Translations under genes and position numbers: made by a program
Origin: Tillus elongatus
Taxonomy: Eukaryota > Arthropoda > Insecta > Coleoptera > Cleridae
DNA: 64,000 bases
Assembly (NCBI GenBank): GCA_964006375.1
Contig: OZ023266.1
Coordinates: forward strand, 61,511,946 to 61,575,945
Direction of reading: 5' to 3'
Notes under the pieces: generated by a model
Database searches by the model: none
The model's input: the letters and a program-made list of their open reading frames with translations, nothing else
Told to the model about the DNA's origin: nothing
Shown here: one piece after another, positions 12,801 to 24,984 of the stretch
How the letters are laid out: the number at the start of each line of letters is the position of its first letter
Numbering within the stretch: position 1 is the stretch's first letter

Positions 12801-13120
12801 CCATCAAAAGAACTGTACTAAAAATATGAGCGAAAAATTAAAAAAAAAAGGAATGGATGATAGAAACGGTTATGGCGCTAAAAAAAGATCTGAATGTGAC
12901 AGAAGGGTGTTAAATACCCACCAACAGTTTCTTTCTTATGTGTAACTAATAAGGTTCGGGAACCCATTCTTGCTGCTGCAGCACATGCTTCACTACCGGC
13001 ATGGCCCCCACCAACAACAATCACATCATAATTTTTGTCCAAAGAGAAATATCTTGAAGATATAATTCGTCTGACTGCTATTATTGTAGAGATAGGAAAA
13101 AATGTTTGCAAAAGTTTCAT
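3878..13120 (-). CDS. MTO1: MTO1, mitochondrial tRNA uridine-34 modification enzyme (5' part of gene)
   Basis: MTO1 is the eukaryotic MnmG/GidA homologue. With GTPBP3 it installs a taurinomethyl-type group on the wobble uridine of some mitochondrial tRNAs, using FAD. Three exons join as 13120-12922, 12774-12656 and 4085-3878 (199 + 119 + 208 nt, about 175 residues) with matching phases (1, 0, 1). They encode a basic mitochondrial presequence (about residues 1-28), the Rossmann FAD loop GGGHAG at 37-42, the [21 protein letters not shown] block, and the KGPAVWG.RAQIDR block, all diagnostic of the family. The full protein is usually about 650-720 residues, so three quarters lies left of the window. 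Intron 2 is about 8.6 kb because of a LINE and a nested hAT/mariner insertion. Nothing in the exons suggests decay. Confidence 0.93.
4295..4375. repeat. Short dispersed GC-rich repeat, copy 1
   Basis: A block containing GTTGCAGTGCTATCGGGG and GCCGCGGACGAGCCCTAAGG recurs in inverse orientation at 25585-25665 and 44352-44410, with part of it at 25150-25180. Its GC content contrasts with the flanks. It may be a SINE or an element terminus, and I cannot name the family. Confidence 0.6.
4564..5921 (-). mobile_element. Composite repeat family, copy A (palindrome/(TA)n/288-bp unit)
   Basis: The copy runs from a terminal GGACGCAGCAAGTGCGTTAT motif (4565) to a 31-bp imperfect palindrome TTAGTGAATTTT...AAAATTCACTAA (5891-5921). 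In order it holds a ~320-bp subregion with the end motif inverted at its other side (about 4837-4876), a conserved spacer, one internal unit (5390-5670), a (TA)n tract with interruptions (5674-5788) and a 100-bp conserved flank. A second (TA)n tract (5923-5981) abuts it. The same order occurs in copies B and D. No transposase is present, so it is presumably non-autonomous. A Helentron/DINE-like origin is possible but unproven. Confidence 0.75.
6783..6812. repeat. (AG)n microsatellite
   Basis: About 15 uninterrupted AG dinucleotides in otherwise ordinary intron DNA. Confidence 0.95.
6975..8310 (-). pseudogene. 5'-truncated LINE, reverse transcriptase (CR1/L2/Jockey-type)
   Basis: The minus strand starts in the RT at an NYRPISL motif near 8310. 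It continues through [13 protein letters not shown] (catalytic Asp), [20 protein letters not shown] and SYADDSTLH, the YADD active site, all within 7718-8134. The thumb/C-terminal region (6978-7628) has [29 protein letters not shown] and [10 protein letters not shown], which place it among LINE polymerases. A stop near 8190, a gap near 7640-7718 and a frameshift near 7200 make it a pseudogene. The C-terminal block [12 protein letters not shown] is in the shifted frame at 6985-7176. It sits in MTO1 intron 2. Clade is not certain. Confidence 0.85.
9561..11864 (+). mobile_element. Tc1/mariner-like transposon with ~425-bp terminal inverted repeats
   Basis: The left end CAGGGTGGTCCTCCGGGAGG is inverted at the right end (11844-11864, with one extra C), flanked by TA on both sides (9559-9560 and 11865-11866). 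The inverted repeats continue inward to about 9985 and 11440, unusually long for the superfamily. The transposase relic lies between them. A separate terminal fragment occurs at 18928-19454. Confidence 0.88.
10282..11402 (+). pseudogene. Mariner-family transposase (DUF4817-type N-terminus + DDE), with a 59-nt intron
   Basis: It begins [13 protein letters not shown], then a helix-turn-helix-like region with an IYGEC-type block, readable after a frameshift near 10340. The DDE region includes [33 protein letters not shown] and YQHDGGPS, and the tail is [14 protein letters not shown]. The catalytic-type Asp of ILFTDEA is replaced by Asn (MNEA). Stops and frameshifts near 10340, 10613, 11108 and 11190 disable it. 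At 10938-10996 a GTGAGA...TTGTAG segment interrupts [13 protein letters not shown]. Removing it restores the frame, so it looks like a genuine 59-nt spliced intron. Cut-and-paste DNA transposition was its original role. Confidence 0.82.
12656..12774 (-). CDS. MTO1: MTO1 exon 2
   Basis: This 119-nt exon is too short for ordinary ORF detection. It is bounded by a TTTCAG acceptor and a perfect GTAAGT donor on the minus strand. It encodes [16 protein letters not shown], then [10 protein letters not shown] and ends in GIQYK, a highly conserved MnmG/MTO1 stretch around the FAD and substrate site. Phase is 1 in and 0 out, which fits both neighbours. Confidence 0.93.
12922..13120 (-). CDS. MTO1: MTO1 exon 1 (start codon, presequence, FAD loop)
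   Basis: The first in-frame ATG is at 13118-13120. The peptide begins with a hydrophobic, arginine-containing mitochondrial-type leader followed by [15 protein letters not shown], the dinucleotide-binding fold. The exon ends at 12922 in phase 1 before a GTGGGT donor. The last codon (G) is completed by the first two bases of exon 2. Confidence 0.93.
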
Positions 13121-13992
13121 TTTTAATTTTTATACTAGACACATTCGAATGTGGTAATTAAATCAATAATGTTCTTTAAAGAATATATAATGTCCCGTTT
13201 TTAAAGGATACACATAGTATAAGCTTATAATATGAATGTTAAGAGGAAAGAAACAAGAAACAAGAAACAAAAAGTTTTACTTTCTTGTTATCAAATATTT
13301 CAAAATTTTACACAAACATAACCCCAATTTTAAGTACTGTTAAAGCCATAGATAAAGAAAGAATGTTTCTAGAGTATCTATGGTTAAAGCTAAGGACACA
13401 TGCCTAGTTTCACAAAGCTAGATATTCAATGGCTGGTTATTTAATCACAAGAAGAGTCACGAAAGTTAATTGATTGATTTAGATCAATTGAATAAAAAAA
13501 TATTTATTAATTATTATTACATGGAAATATAGAACTACTGTTACAAAATATTAAAAGTGAACTTAACAATAAGACGACTAAACTAATAATGTTTCTCTGC
13601 TATCTCACTACCATCACTCAGCTACGTGTTTCCACCTCCAGTCTTTAATTCCACGGAATGCAGAGCTCTGTCGTTCCCGTGTGAAATGCCGATTCAGCAG
13701 TTTGTACACTTGTGCAGTGATATGGACTGCAAGGTTTTCCCACATGAAATGCGATCTCAGCAGGGTGATGGTTTATGCATTTTTGCAAGATGGCAGTTCT
13801 CATGGCTGGCGGCTGTAACTCTATCCTATGTTGGTTGGTGTGGAATGTAACACGAACGTCTCGCCACAGTAATGACTGGCTGCAGGATTTTTGTTTATAA
13901 ACAAATGCCCCTAACTTGATAACCAGTTGACATAATTTCATGAGTTTTGGCTTGTTGGAAAGAGATTTCATAAGAAATTCCACGTATTAGTA

Positions 13993-13997
<5 letters not shown>
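13121..13997. other. MTO1 upstream region; no gene seen
   Basis: The 5' flank of MTO1. It is AT-rich and has no recognisable exon. A slightly GC-richer patch at 13620-13870 contains open frames on both strands with partly repeated words (GTGAAATGCCGATTCAGCAG and CATGAAATGCGATCTCAGCA), suggesting an old internal duplication rather than a gene. Confidence 0.5.

Positions 13998-14068
<71 letters not shown>
13998..14068. repeat. (TA)n microsatellite
   Basis: An uninterrupted ~71-bp TA array that may carry the terminus of a degenerate element (AGGATGATTC follows). Confidence 0.95.
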
Positions 14069-14070
<2 letters not shown>

Positions 14071-14454
14071 ATGATTCTTAATTATTACGAAAAATTTCAA
14101 GGATTTCAAAAATTAAAGGTGGTTTTTTATGAAAATTATTTCCAAAAACGTCTCCATTCTGAGTTACACCTCTTCAAATGTGTAAAATTATAAATAAGGG
14201 CTTTATTTAATGTCTCAGATTGAAGAAACACGAAAGAATAAAATATTCCATATAACTTATCAAAGCCTTTCCTACCCCAATATTCTTATTGGTCTCTCAC
14301 CCCAGAAGGGATGAAAATTGCAACCCTTAATGAATTCTTCATTGTACATTTTTGTGTGGTTTCAAAATTGCAATTTGAAACATGATATTTTACAGCCTGA
14401 CTCACTCTGAACCATCTTAATCTTTTGCATTATGCAACGTTTGTTGATATAAAC

Positions 14455-14458
<4 letters not shown>

Positions 14459-14543
<85 letters not shown>
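14459..14543. repeat. (TA)n microsatellite
   Basis: An ~85-bp pure TA array followed by GGTGTCCCAAAAGTCG, a sequence reminiscent of Tc1/mariner ends, which target TA. Confidence 0.95.
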
Positions 14544-14545
<2 letters not shown>

Positions 14546-14942
14546 TGTCCCAAAAGTCGCAAATAAAACGTCACACGAAGATAGTGTAGCTCAAACCCTT
14601 TCAGAAAAACCCTATATAGTCTTATCAATACGGTTTTCTAGATATTGCCCCCATATTGCTTGCAAGGTGCGAATTTCAAAGCCGCAGCCCAAGCATTCCA
14701 ACGTTCAATGGACAGAGCATCCAAATAATCACCTCTTTATTTAAAACAGCAGGAAATCGAAAGAATGAGACTTTATATCGTTCAGCAGGCATTGAACATT
14801 TAACGACATTACAAAAATAAAGCATTTCCAATAAGTTAGATGAAGATTAACATGATTTGATAGTAAATAATCTGAATATTTTGATATGCAAATACGTAGT
14901 GAAATGGAATTTTATGCTGCCCAGAAAATATGCTAGATTTTT

Positions 14943-15143
14943 TACAACCACCATGTATGTCCTGTTTTGTTTATTATCCTTGACAAGAAAATAATTATAT
15001 CTAACACTTACCCCTTGGCCCTCAATATTTCAGTAAGAAGAAAGACAATACCGACCTTGTAAGGTACCCCAGTACCTTACCTCTGGTAGGTTTAGATAGA
15101 TGGTGATCGATAACGATTAAGTAATGTACTTCGTAATAATCAA
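14943..15143 (+). repeat. 201-bp direct repeat, copy 1 (pair with 29158-29358)
   Basis: By eye the two copies match at every position read, from TACAACCACCATGTATGTCC to TCGTAATAATCAA, 14.2 kb apart and in the same orientation, with unrelated flanks. This suggests a recent dispersed insertion or fragment. No ORF or known motif was found. Confidence 0.85.
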
Positions 15144-16856
15144 TCTCTTTACTGTAGTGCGAAATTAGTACATATATTGTACTTACTTATTTACGCCTAC
15201 CATAAATTGTAACATTATATAGACACTAGCAACTAAAAATTAGTGGATGAACCATTAAAACAATTTAATCCAATTATGTTATTTTTTATTTCAATATAAG
15301 TAATAAGTTTTTTAATGTGATTAGGTCCTAATAAAAGTGTGAGGATATCCTTATATCCTTTTTTTCTATAAGTATAATTTTCTCTGTAGAAAATTTGTAA
15401 GCTTATTGCACGGGATTCATAAAATGCTTTATTTGAGAAACGAAAAGTTAATGTTTAAGCATCCGATTAAATTTTGTCTGTCAATTAATGCATTGTAAAA
15501 TTAATGTCAATGGCAAATTTTACCGTTATTTTCATCATTGTTAAGTACCTCATTTATTTTACGTTGTCAAAAGCTTTATGGTTATCGCAGTATTCAATTT
15601 CAGTGAGTTTTTATAACACTGACAACACTGCTTATGCCGGAGGCACTGAGTTATTGGATCCGATGCTAACGCCCCCTGTTACACAATTGCTCCACTGGTC
15701 ATCTCTCAGCTGAGTGACAATAAAGTTGCACTTGTACAGAATTTGCCTCGGGCAGCCGGACAAATCGTTTTGTGTGGACATTTAATAAAAACATAATTTT
15801 TAAAAAAACTAGAAGGGCTACATACTTATATTTTATTGCAATCGAATCTTTACATGTTCCTGCAGGTAATGAATAGTCAAAGTCATCTCTTTTGGAACAT
15901 CTTCGTATATATAATCTTATCTAAATCAATGGAATATTTAGGTGAATTTCAATTAATTATAACTAATAACACAAAACAGTTTTTGAAATTTGCGAACATT
16001 CATCACCACTTGTGGTTTGTCTAGATTATGAAGCTTTTTAAATTGTTCCCGTACACCTACTATTTCTTGAGATAATTACAATTTAAGGAGGCCTTGTTTT
16101 CCTATACTAAAGTGATAGCTAAATGCCACCCTTAAGGGAAATTATATTATTAGAAGTCCTTATGAGCGATGCCAAATATAAGAAAGCATGAAAACATAAA
16201 AGTTTTGACCTCCTCTTTTGGATTATATGAATAATAATAATAATATATTTATTTAACTTATTTGCTATACAATAACAAGAATATCATATATATCAATAAA
16301 AAAAGCAATCATAACAATTGCACGAGTAAAAACGAAAATGTAAAGAGGCTAGATAATCAGATACAACACAATAATACTCAAAAATGAAAAACAAGTCTCT
16401 TCTCTTGTAATACTCTTTGATTCCAGCACTAAACTGAATAACTGTTGTGTATCGGGCTTGGTTCTAATGTTTTCTAAATTGTTTTGGTTGTTATTTGCTG
16501 CATCATGAGATCTCTATAGTTTTCCGTCAAATTTTTTGTTCGCAGAATGTTCTGCTGGTCTCTTATGAAGTATATTTGCTCATGTGGGGATAGTGTTTGT
16601 ACTTTTTTTTTGCAGCGTAGGTTAGCACTTAGGTTAGTAACTGGCATATGTGTAAACTTACAAATAAGTACCAATTTGGAGTGTTTCATGGGTAATTACT
16701 GTTTATTCTGTTTGCAAACTGAGACTTTGTGTTGTTGTAATCTTTTGTGTGAATAAAGATTATTATTCTTATTATGATGATTATTATTATACTCGATATT
16801 TTAGGGCATTAGAAATTATAGAAAAGGGACATTAATAAATTGTCCAGCAATTGTAA
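15144..16856. other. AT-rich intergenic DNA; no gene seen
   Basis: No exon-like blocks. A small GC-richer island at 15620-15720 and imperfect (ATA)n/(ATT)n runs near 16230 and 16765-16790 are the only structure noticed. Confidence 0.5.
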
Positions 16857-16922
16857 CGAAGTTAAGCAACGTCGGATGTGGTCAGCTCCTAAATAGATGA
16901 CTCGTATCTCATTGGTGCCCGG
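16857..16922 (+). pseudogene. 5S rRNA-like fragment (internal promoter region)
   Basis: CGAAGTTAAGCAACGTCGG, followed by GTGGTCAG, AATAGATGAC and TTGGTGCCC, matches the middle and 3' half of metazoan 5S rRNA, including the pol III internal control region. The 5' third is absent, so this is a pseudogene or the head of a 5S-derived SINE rather than a functional gene. Confidence 0.7.
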
Positions 16923-17484
16923 TTAATTTTATAATATGCCTTTCTAATAGCCAAAGCAGCTTGGGAAAAATACTATATGAAAAAAAAAGGTCTATTCACT
17001 TGGGTGAAACGTGTTTTTTGCAAATATTCCAAAAAATCGTGGCGTATGGTTGGGCCGACACATCGTAAAGTCGACACTACAATAGAACGCCGATTCGACG
17101 AAAAATACCGCCTTTTTCAGTATTTGTCTGGCCGACTGGCTATAATATTGATCTCTGCTTCATATTTAGGTACAAAACGTGACAATTTTTTCATCAAAAC
17201 AATTTGATTTAAAGAAAAATCATATTTTCATAAACTTTCCATTTTCTTCTTTTATTGCCAAATATTTTCAAAAAAGCTCGTCTTACATTATTTTTTAATG
17301 CCTTTATTGGCGGCAAATTTATTTTTCAAAATTTATTATACCTTTTTTTTAAATAATGAACAAAATAAACAAGGAAAAAGCTGTCTTGTATTATTTTCTA
17401 ATGCTTATTTGCTGCAAATATATTTAAAAAAATTTATTATCGAGGGCGAAAGGGTTTAAAAATATTTCACTGCCATAAAATATT

Positions 17485-17487
<3 letters not shown>

Positions 17488-17571
<84 letters not shown>
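17488..17571. repeat. (TA)n microsatellite
   Basis: An ~84-bp TA array. Confidence 0.95.
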
Positions 17572-17572
<1 letters not shown>

Positions 17573-17949
17573 CAAACATTTTAGATCATTTATATGAACA
17601 CTCACTTCCATAGCGCCCTTTGTCACGTCCAGACTTTTTATTATGAGTAGCAGAATGTTCACCACCTGATTGTACAGTTATTTTCTTATGCTGGTTGCAT
17701 TTTTGCGCATTCACTGCTTTTGGAATACCTAGTAATACTTTAATTCTTTATAAACTCAGTGGGCAGTTCTCCCGACATAAAATTTCTCAATTTGCACGTT
17801 TTTATAATATACATTGATAACAAATTAAATTGTCCGGTTATTAATAATAAACTGACAGATAAATAAGGTTGGAACTGAAATGGTCTCGAAAACTTTTAAA
17901 AATCTTAATTACAATTTGGACATATATTTACTACTTTAGTATAAGTATG

Positions 17950-18640
17950 TTTTATGAAAATTCGCTGCCATAACGCACTTCCTGCGGCCACATTTTTTGT
18001 TTTAGACAAACCTTATTAAGGCGACTTTTTTTTCAAATATGTTAGAATAAATTTGTGCTTTTGTAAAGGTGTGACTATATATGCATCAAGATTATTCAAT
18101 ATTCCCGCTTATTAACATTTGAAATATTTTTATAACTGCAACAAAGCAGTTGTTGGATGTAGATTTTTTTATACTTTTATTTACTATTTACTATTTTTTT
18201 TTAAATAAAACACGCTACAACAAGTAACTTGCTGCATACAAGTTTTTTTACAAATATTTACTGTTTAACAACAGGATTTTTTTATGCAAATTTGTTACCA
18301 TTACGCATTTGCTGCGCCCACACTTTTCTCTTATTGCGAATCGACAAATCTTATCAAGTGTCTTTTATTAATTTTTCTCAAGTATCGGGATAAATGTGTG
18401 CTTTTCTGAAGGCTTCACTATATATGCATCAAGATTTTTGAAGATTCTAGCTGAATGGGAAGGATTTAAGATTCGAAATAATGAAACACTTTTTTTAATA
18501 ATTTTATTTACTACCTATTTGATTACCAATTTTTTTATTAAAACTCGCTACCACAACAAATTCGCTACCAAAAGGCACTTGCTGCGTCAACACTATTTTG
18601 TTATTGCAAATGGATAACTCTTATTAGGTGCCTTTAATGA
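17950..18640. repeat. Three diverged tandem-like copies of the GCAGCAAGTGCG terminal family
   Basis: Blocks at about 17953, 18282 and 18562 share an AAAATTCGCTACCATAACGC-like stretch followed by a TTGCTGCG-type word, then a TTATTGCAAA/CTTATTAGG stretch. The first two also share ATGCATCAAGATT. Spacing is about 280-330 bp. They are related to the ends of the composite family (copies A, B, D) but are much older. Confidence 0.6.
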
Positions 18641-18927
18641 TTTTTTTTCAAATGTCATAAAAGATCTGTTACGTTGGCTATTTAGATTTGCTTAATCATA
18701 GGTATACTATATTAACACGCAAAGGTGTTAAGCAAATTGCCTATTGCATAAACTTTCAGCACTTCCATGATGAATTACAGTCGACCAATAAATTAGTGTA
18801 CGTCCGCCTAAATGGATTTGTGTATGCAGGGGTTGCAAACATGTAGGCGCTGTCGGTCGAACGATACGCACTCCAAAAAATATAGCTTCCAAAGGATACA
18901 CTGGATGTTTTGTATCAGTGAATTTGT

Positions 18928-19454
18928 GAGCTTAACACGATAGTCTTATAAAAAAAGTGGGTTCCAATTTGAAAATCCCGAGATTTTTGCAATTTCTCAT
19001 TGCAAATTTCAAGAATGTTTTTGGACACTGTATACTCTATCGTTAGTCTCGATGTGGAAATAGATGAAGTCAAATATCTTTCAAGATAATTCTAAAAATC
19101 GGAACGAAATATGTTCTTATTATAAAAATATTGATATCTTTATGACTGGCCGTAAATGTCAAATTTTATCTTAAAGTCTAAATATCTTCTGGACGGTTGA
19201 TGATAGGTATAGAACATTATTTACAAAAAGTGTTTAGAATTTATTGTAGAATCCGAAACTGCAACAAAATACAGGGTGCTCTATTTAAAATAAGCGAATC
19301 GACATCTACTTCCGGTATAACCGGAAGTGCCGCCATCTTGAAAATATTTTTAACCTGTGGCCCCTAACGACTTTAGTGTAATTTCCAATTTTCAGGTTTT
19401 TCCTAGTGATAGTTTTCCCGCAATCGATCGTGGGACCTCCCGGAGGACCACCCA
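18928..19454 (-). mobile_element. Terminal fragment of the mariner-like element
   Basis: It matches, inverted and with few differences, the left ~530 bp of the element at 9561. It ends GGACCTCCCGGAGGACCACC and then goes directly into a long (TA)n array. Only one end and a little internal sequence are present, and no transposase remains. Confidence 0.85.
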
Positions 19455-19455
19455 G

Positions 19456-19633
<178 letters not shown>

Positions 19634-19921
19634 TTTTTAATAGCTAAAGCAGCCGCTATATTATGAAAATAAATCAGTTTAGCAAAAAACTGCAATAAAC
19701 AGTCATACCTCATTAGGTTTATAGCTAAACTGATAATAAAATAAAATTAATATCTATGTATTATGATTATATATGCCCCATGCCCAGAGCAGTATTATTT
19801 TTGTTATACATCCTACAAAAACTTACTTTACCTAATGCATATTTCCTGAAACCTTTAAGTAATATTTTCTTCAGCGTTAATATTTTAATATTCACCTAAA
19901 AACTACATATTCGTAAACTGA

Positions 19922-21228
19922 CACAGAACACCCCTATAGAAGGGTAACGCCAATGCTGACGTTTTGAACAATATTGCAGCGCCTCTGGCGGATGCGATGA
20001 ATTGTAGTCACACGCGGGAAATTTGATTTCATTTTCATTTAACAAATCCAAATAAATTCTATTTAATTTTATACCACTGCCATTAAAGAGGTTAAATTAG
20101 CCAAATAATTTTTTTAATGATTTTTATAGTGAAAGCAAAACAAGTTATGTTTTAATAACACACATATGCCTGTTTTAAGCTTTGCAATCATAGGAAAAAT
20201 TAATTGGCAATTTGAACCTTCTCACATTTGCAGCTTCAGTTTTTACTATCGATATGATTAATGGAAAATCAAACAAGATAAAATACACTTGTGTTTTACT
20301 AGAACAGTATTACTATTACATTTATTTAGAAACCTAGAACAGTATTCCTATTACATTTATTTAAAAACTATTTTAATTCTCAATGTAAGATGAAGTATAT
20401 ATTGCCATTCCTTATCGATAGGTAGGTATATTACAGCAGTCTGGTGCTTGTACACTATTATATATGCTCACATGACCACAATGTATGGCAAGGTTCGTTT
20501 TCCTTCTTTTAGGGTATATATAAATGACGTCATATTGTCATTTATTAGAAAAACATTTGTGCACCCTTTAATTTCCTTCTTTATTTAAAATGACACTTGG
20601 TAATATTCATCTGACAACAGTGTACATTATCAGGCTTTCTGGTCGCCTTCCGAATCCACCCGACCCATTGTTTACTTCTGAGATGTATAAATAGAAATAG
20701 AAATTTTTATTTGCACTTTAAAATATATGAATACTTACGCAAAGGAAGATGTAATATGGGAACAGCAGTTCTTTTCAGGCCTCTTCTCATTTCAGGTACT
20801 TTATCCTCATCAACGAAATGACGATCACAAATATAAAATCTATCGTAAATAGCTTGTGGATATAAACCAAGCATCTTTGGGTTTTGTACAGCTTTCACCC
20901 AGTCATCAAAATGGTCTTCAGATGATTTCAACGAAAAACGATGTCTTTTAAATAATTCCAGGCACCCCGGAACACAATTAACAATAAATCGTTTTCTTGG
21001 TTGGTGAAACGTTTATACAATGAACGAACTAGAAGCGAACAAAAACTTTTTTGCATTCAAAACATTTGAATTTTGAATGTATGATAAAATGGCGCACTGA
21101 ACAGCTTGTTCAGTAGAATTGTGTCACTACTAGCGACATCTACTATATGCGATGTCCGAACTAGAGCCCTAATAAAGTCCAGCAGGTTAGCTCCATTTAG
21201 GTGAAACTTCTATAGGGAGTGTTCTGTG
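19922..21228 (-). mobile_element. P-superfamily-like DNA transposon (non-autonomous) with a THAP exon
   Basis: The ends CACAGAACACCCCTATAGAAG (19922) and CTTCTATAGGGAGTGTTCTG (21208-21227, then a terminal G) form ~21-bp inverted repeats. The flanks TAAACTGA (19914-19921) and TAAACTAA (21229-21236) look like an 8-bp target duplication with one change. TIRs beginning CA, an 8-bp duplication and a THAP-encoding exon together fit the P-element superfamily. The element is about 1.3 kb and no RNase-H-like catalytic domain was found, so it is probably deleted internally. Confidence 0.75.
20739..21012 (-). pseudogene. THAP zinc-finger exon inside the P-like element
   Basis: The minus strand reads CVPGC (first two zinc Cys), then WVKAVQNP, YDRFYICDRHF (Cys and His of C2CH), then RGLKRTAVPIL, equivalent to the AVPTIF box that closes THAP domains. 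This C-x3-C...W...C-x2-H...AVP pattern is diagnostic of the sequence-specific DNA-binding domain of P transposases and THAP proteins. The exon ends at 20739 at a GTAAGT donor. Upstream it opens after a TAA with no ATG before the first Cys, so the start is in another exon or has been lost. Confidence 0.75.
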
Positions 21229-21290
21229 TAAACTAATTACCGGTTACCAGCCTCCTTGTATGAAAATATATAGGTAAAAAATAAAAAAAT

Positions 21291-23101
<1,811 letters not shown>

Positions 23102-23107
<6 letters not shown>

Positions 23108-23705
23108 AAAGTTCTGAGGTAACACATAAAAAACATACAGGCGAATTGAGAACCTCCTCCTTGTTTGAAATCGGTTTAAAAAAAGCAAATAAAACGTATT
23201 TGGGCTTGACCGGGACTTGAACCTGGGAGCTCCCGCACTCTAAGCGGAAATCATACCTCTAGACCAACGAGTCAGTTGTTGGGAGTTTGTTTTAATGTAG
23301 TATTCCAGCGGGCGTTCTAATCATTTTAGTCATAATTCATGTTTAATCATTTATTTATATAAAAATTATAAATTAATACCTAGTTATTAAATTAAATACT
23401 GAAATCTCGGATAAGTTTTGTTTCCGCGGAAACACTGTTTCTTTCTCAACAGAATGAATGGTTGGTTGTGATCCACAATCATCATCAATGTAGTCGAAGC
23501 CAATTAAATACGCATTATTAAGGATAACTCAAAAACTACTAGTCAGATCCTGATCACATTTATATGGGACCACACGAGAAGCACCAGCTTTCAAATAAAA
23601 AAAGAATCATCAAAATCGGTTCACCTAGAAAAAATTTCTGAGGTAACACACATAAAAAAAACATACAGGCGAATTGAGAACCTCCTCCTTTTTTTGAAGT
23701 CGGTT
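23102..23705 (+). mobile_element. Insertion between composite copies B and C with GAACCTCCTCC-type ends
   Basis: A segment TTCTGAGGTAACACA...GAATTGAGAACCTCCTCC...GTCGGTT occurs twice in the same orientation (23110-23180 and 23635-23705). Upstream of the second copy is GGATAACTCAAAAACTACTAGTC...ATCAAAATCGGTTCACC. I have seen this block repeatedly in insect genomes as a LINE/RTE-like 3' end, but that assignment is from memory and not verified. A tRNA-like sequence lies between the two copies. Confidence 0.55.
23202..23273 (-). pseudogene. tRNA-Pro-like sequence with AGA in the anticodon position
   Basis: The minus strand reads GACTCGTTGGTCTAGAGG (acceptor, D arm, A box), TATGATTTCCGC, a TTAGAGT loop, GCGGGAG, then GGTTCAAGTCC (B box) and GGTCAAGCCC. 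This is the body of an insect/metazoan tRNA-Pro with the expected AGG anticodon changed to AGA. The anticodon stem (TCCGC/GCGGG) and T arm still pair, but the acceptor stem has at least two mismatches and no pol III T-run lies directly after it. A pseudogene or SINE head is more likely than a working suppressor-like tRNA. Confidence 0.65.
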
Positions 23706-24699
<994 letters not shown>

Positions 24700-24984
24700 A
24701 ATTGAAAAGCAAGATGTTTTGCCACCTTTTATAAGTTTAATCGGATTTAAGCATTCAGGCCATAGATAGCTTTTCTTTCATCTAGTTAGCAAATAATTTA
24801 TTCAGTCTAAAAAATTAATAAACAAAACTATTATTAAAAACGATTTATTATAATGCTTCTTCTTGAATGAAATATACCGCCTGTCCTACATTTAATGAAT
24901 TGATAACTGAAATAATTGTTATGCAAAATTGAAAATCAATTTCATGTTAATTTAGTATGTTAAATATAAAAAAACAAAAATAAC

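Noticed and set aside
13645..13983. 112-residue minus-strand frame upstream of MTO1
   Set aside because: Overlaps internally repeated DNA with an equally open opposite frame and no known motif.
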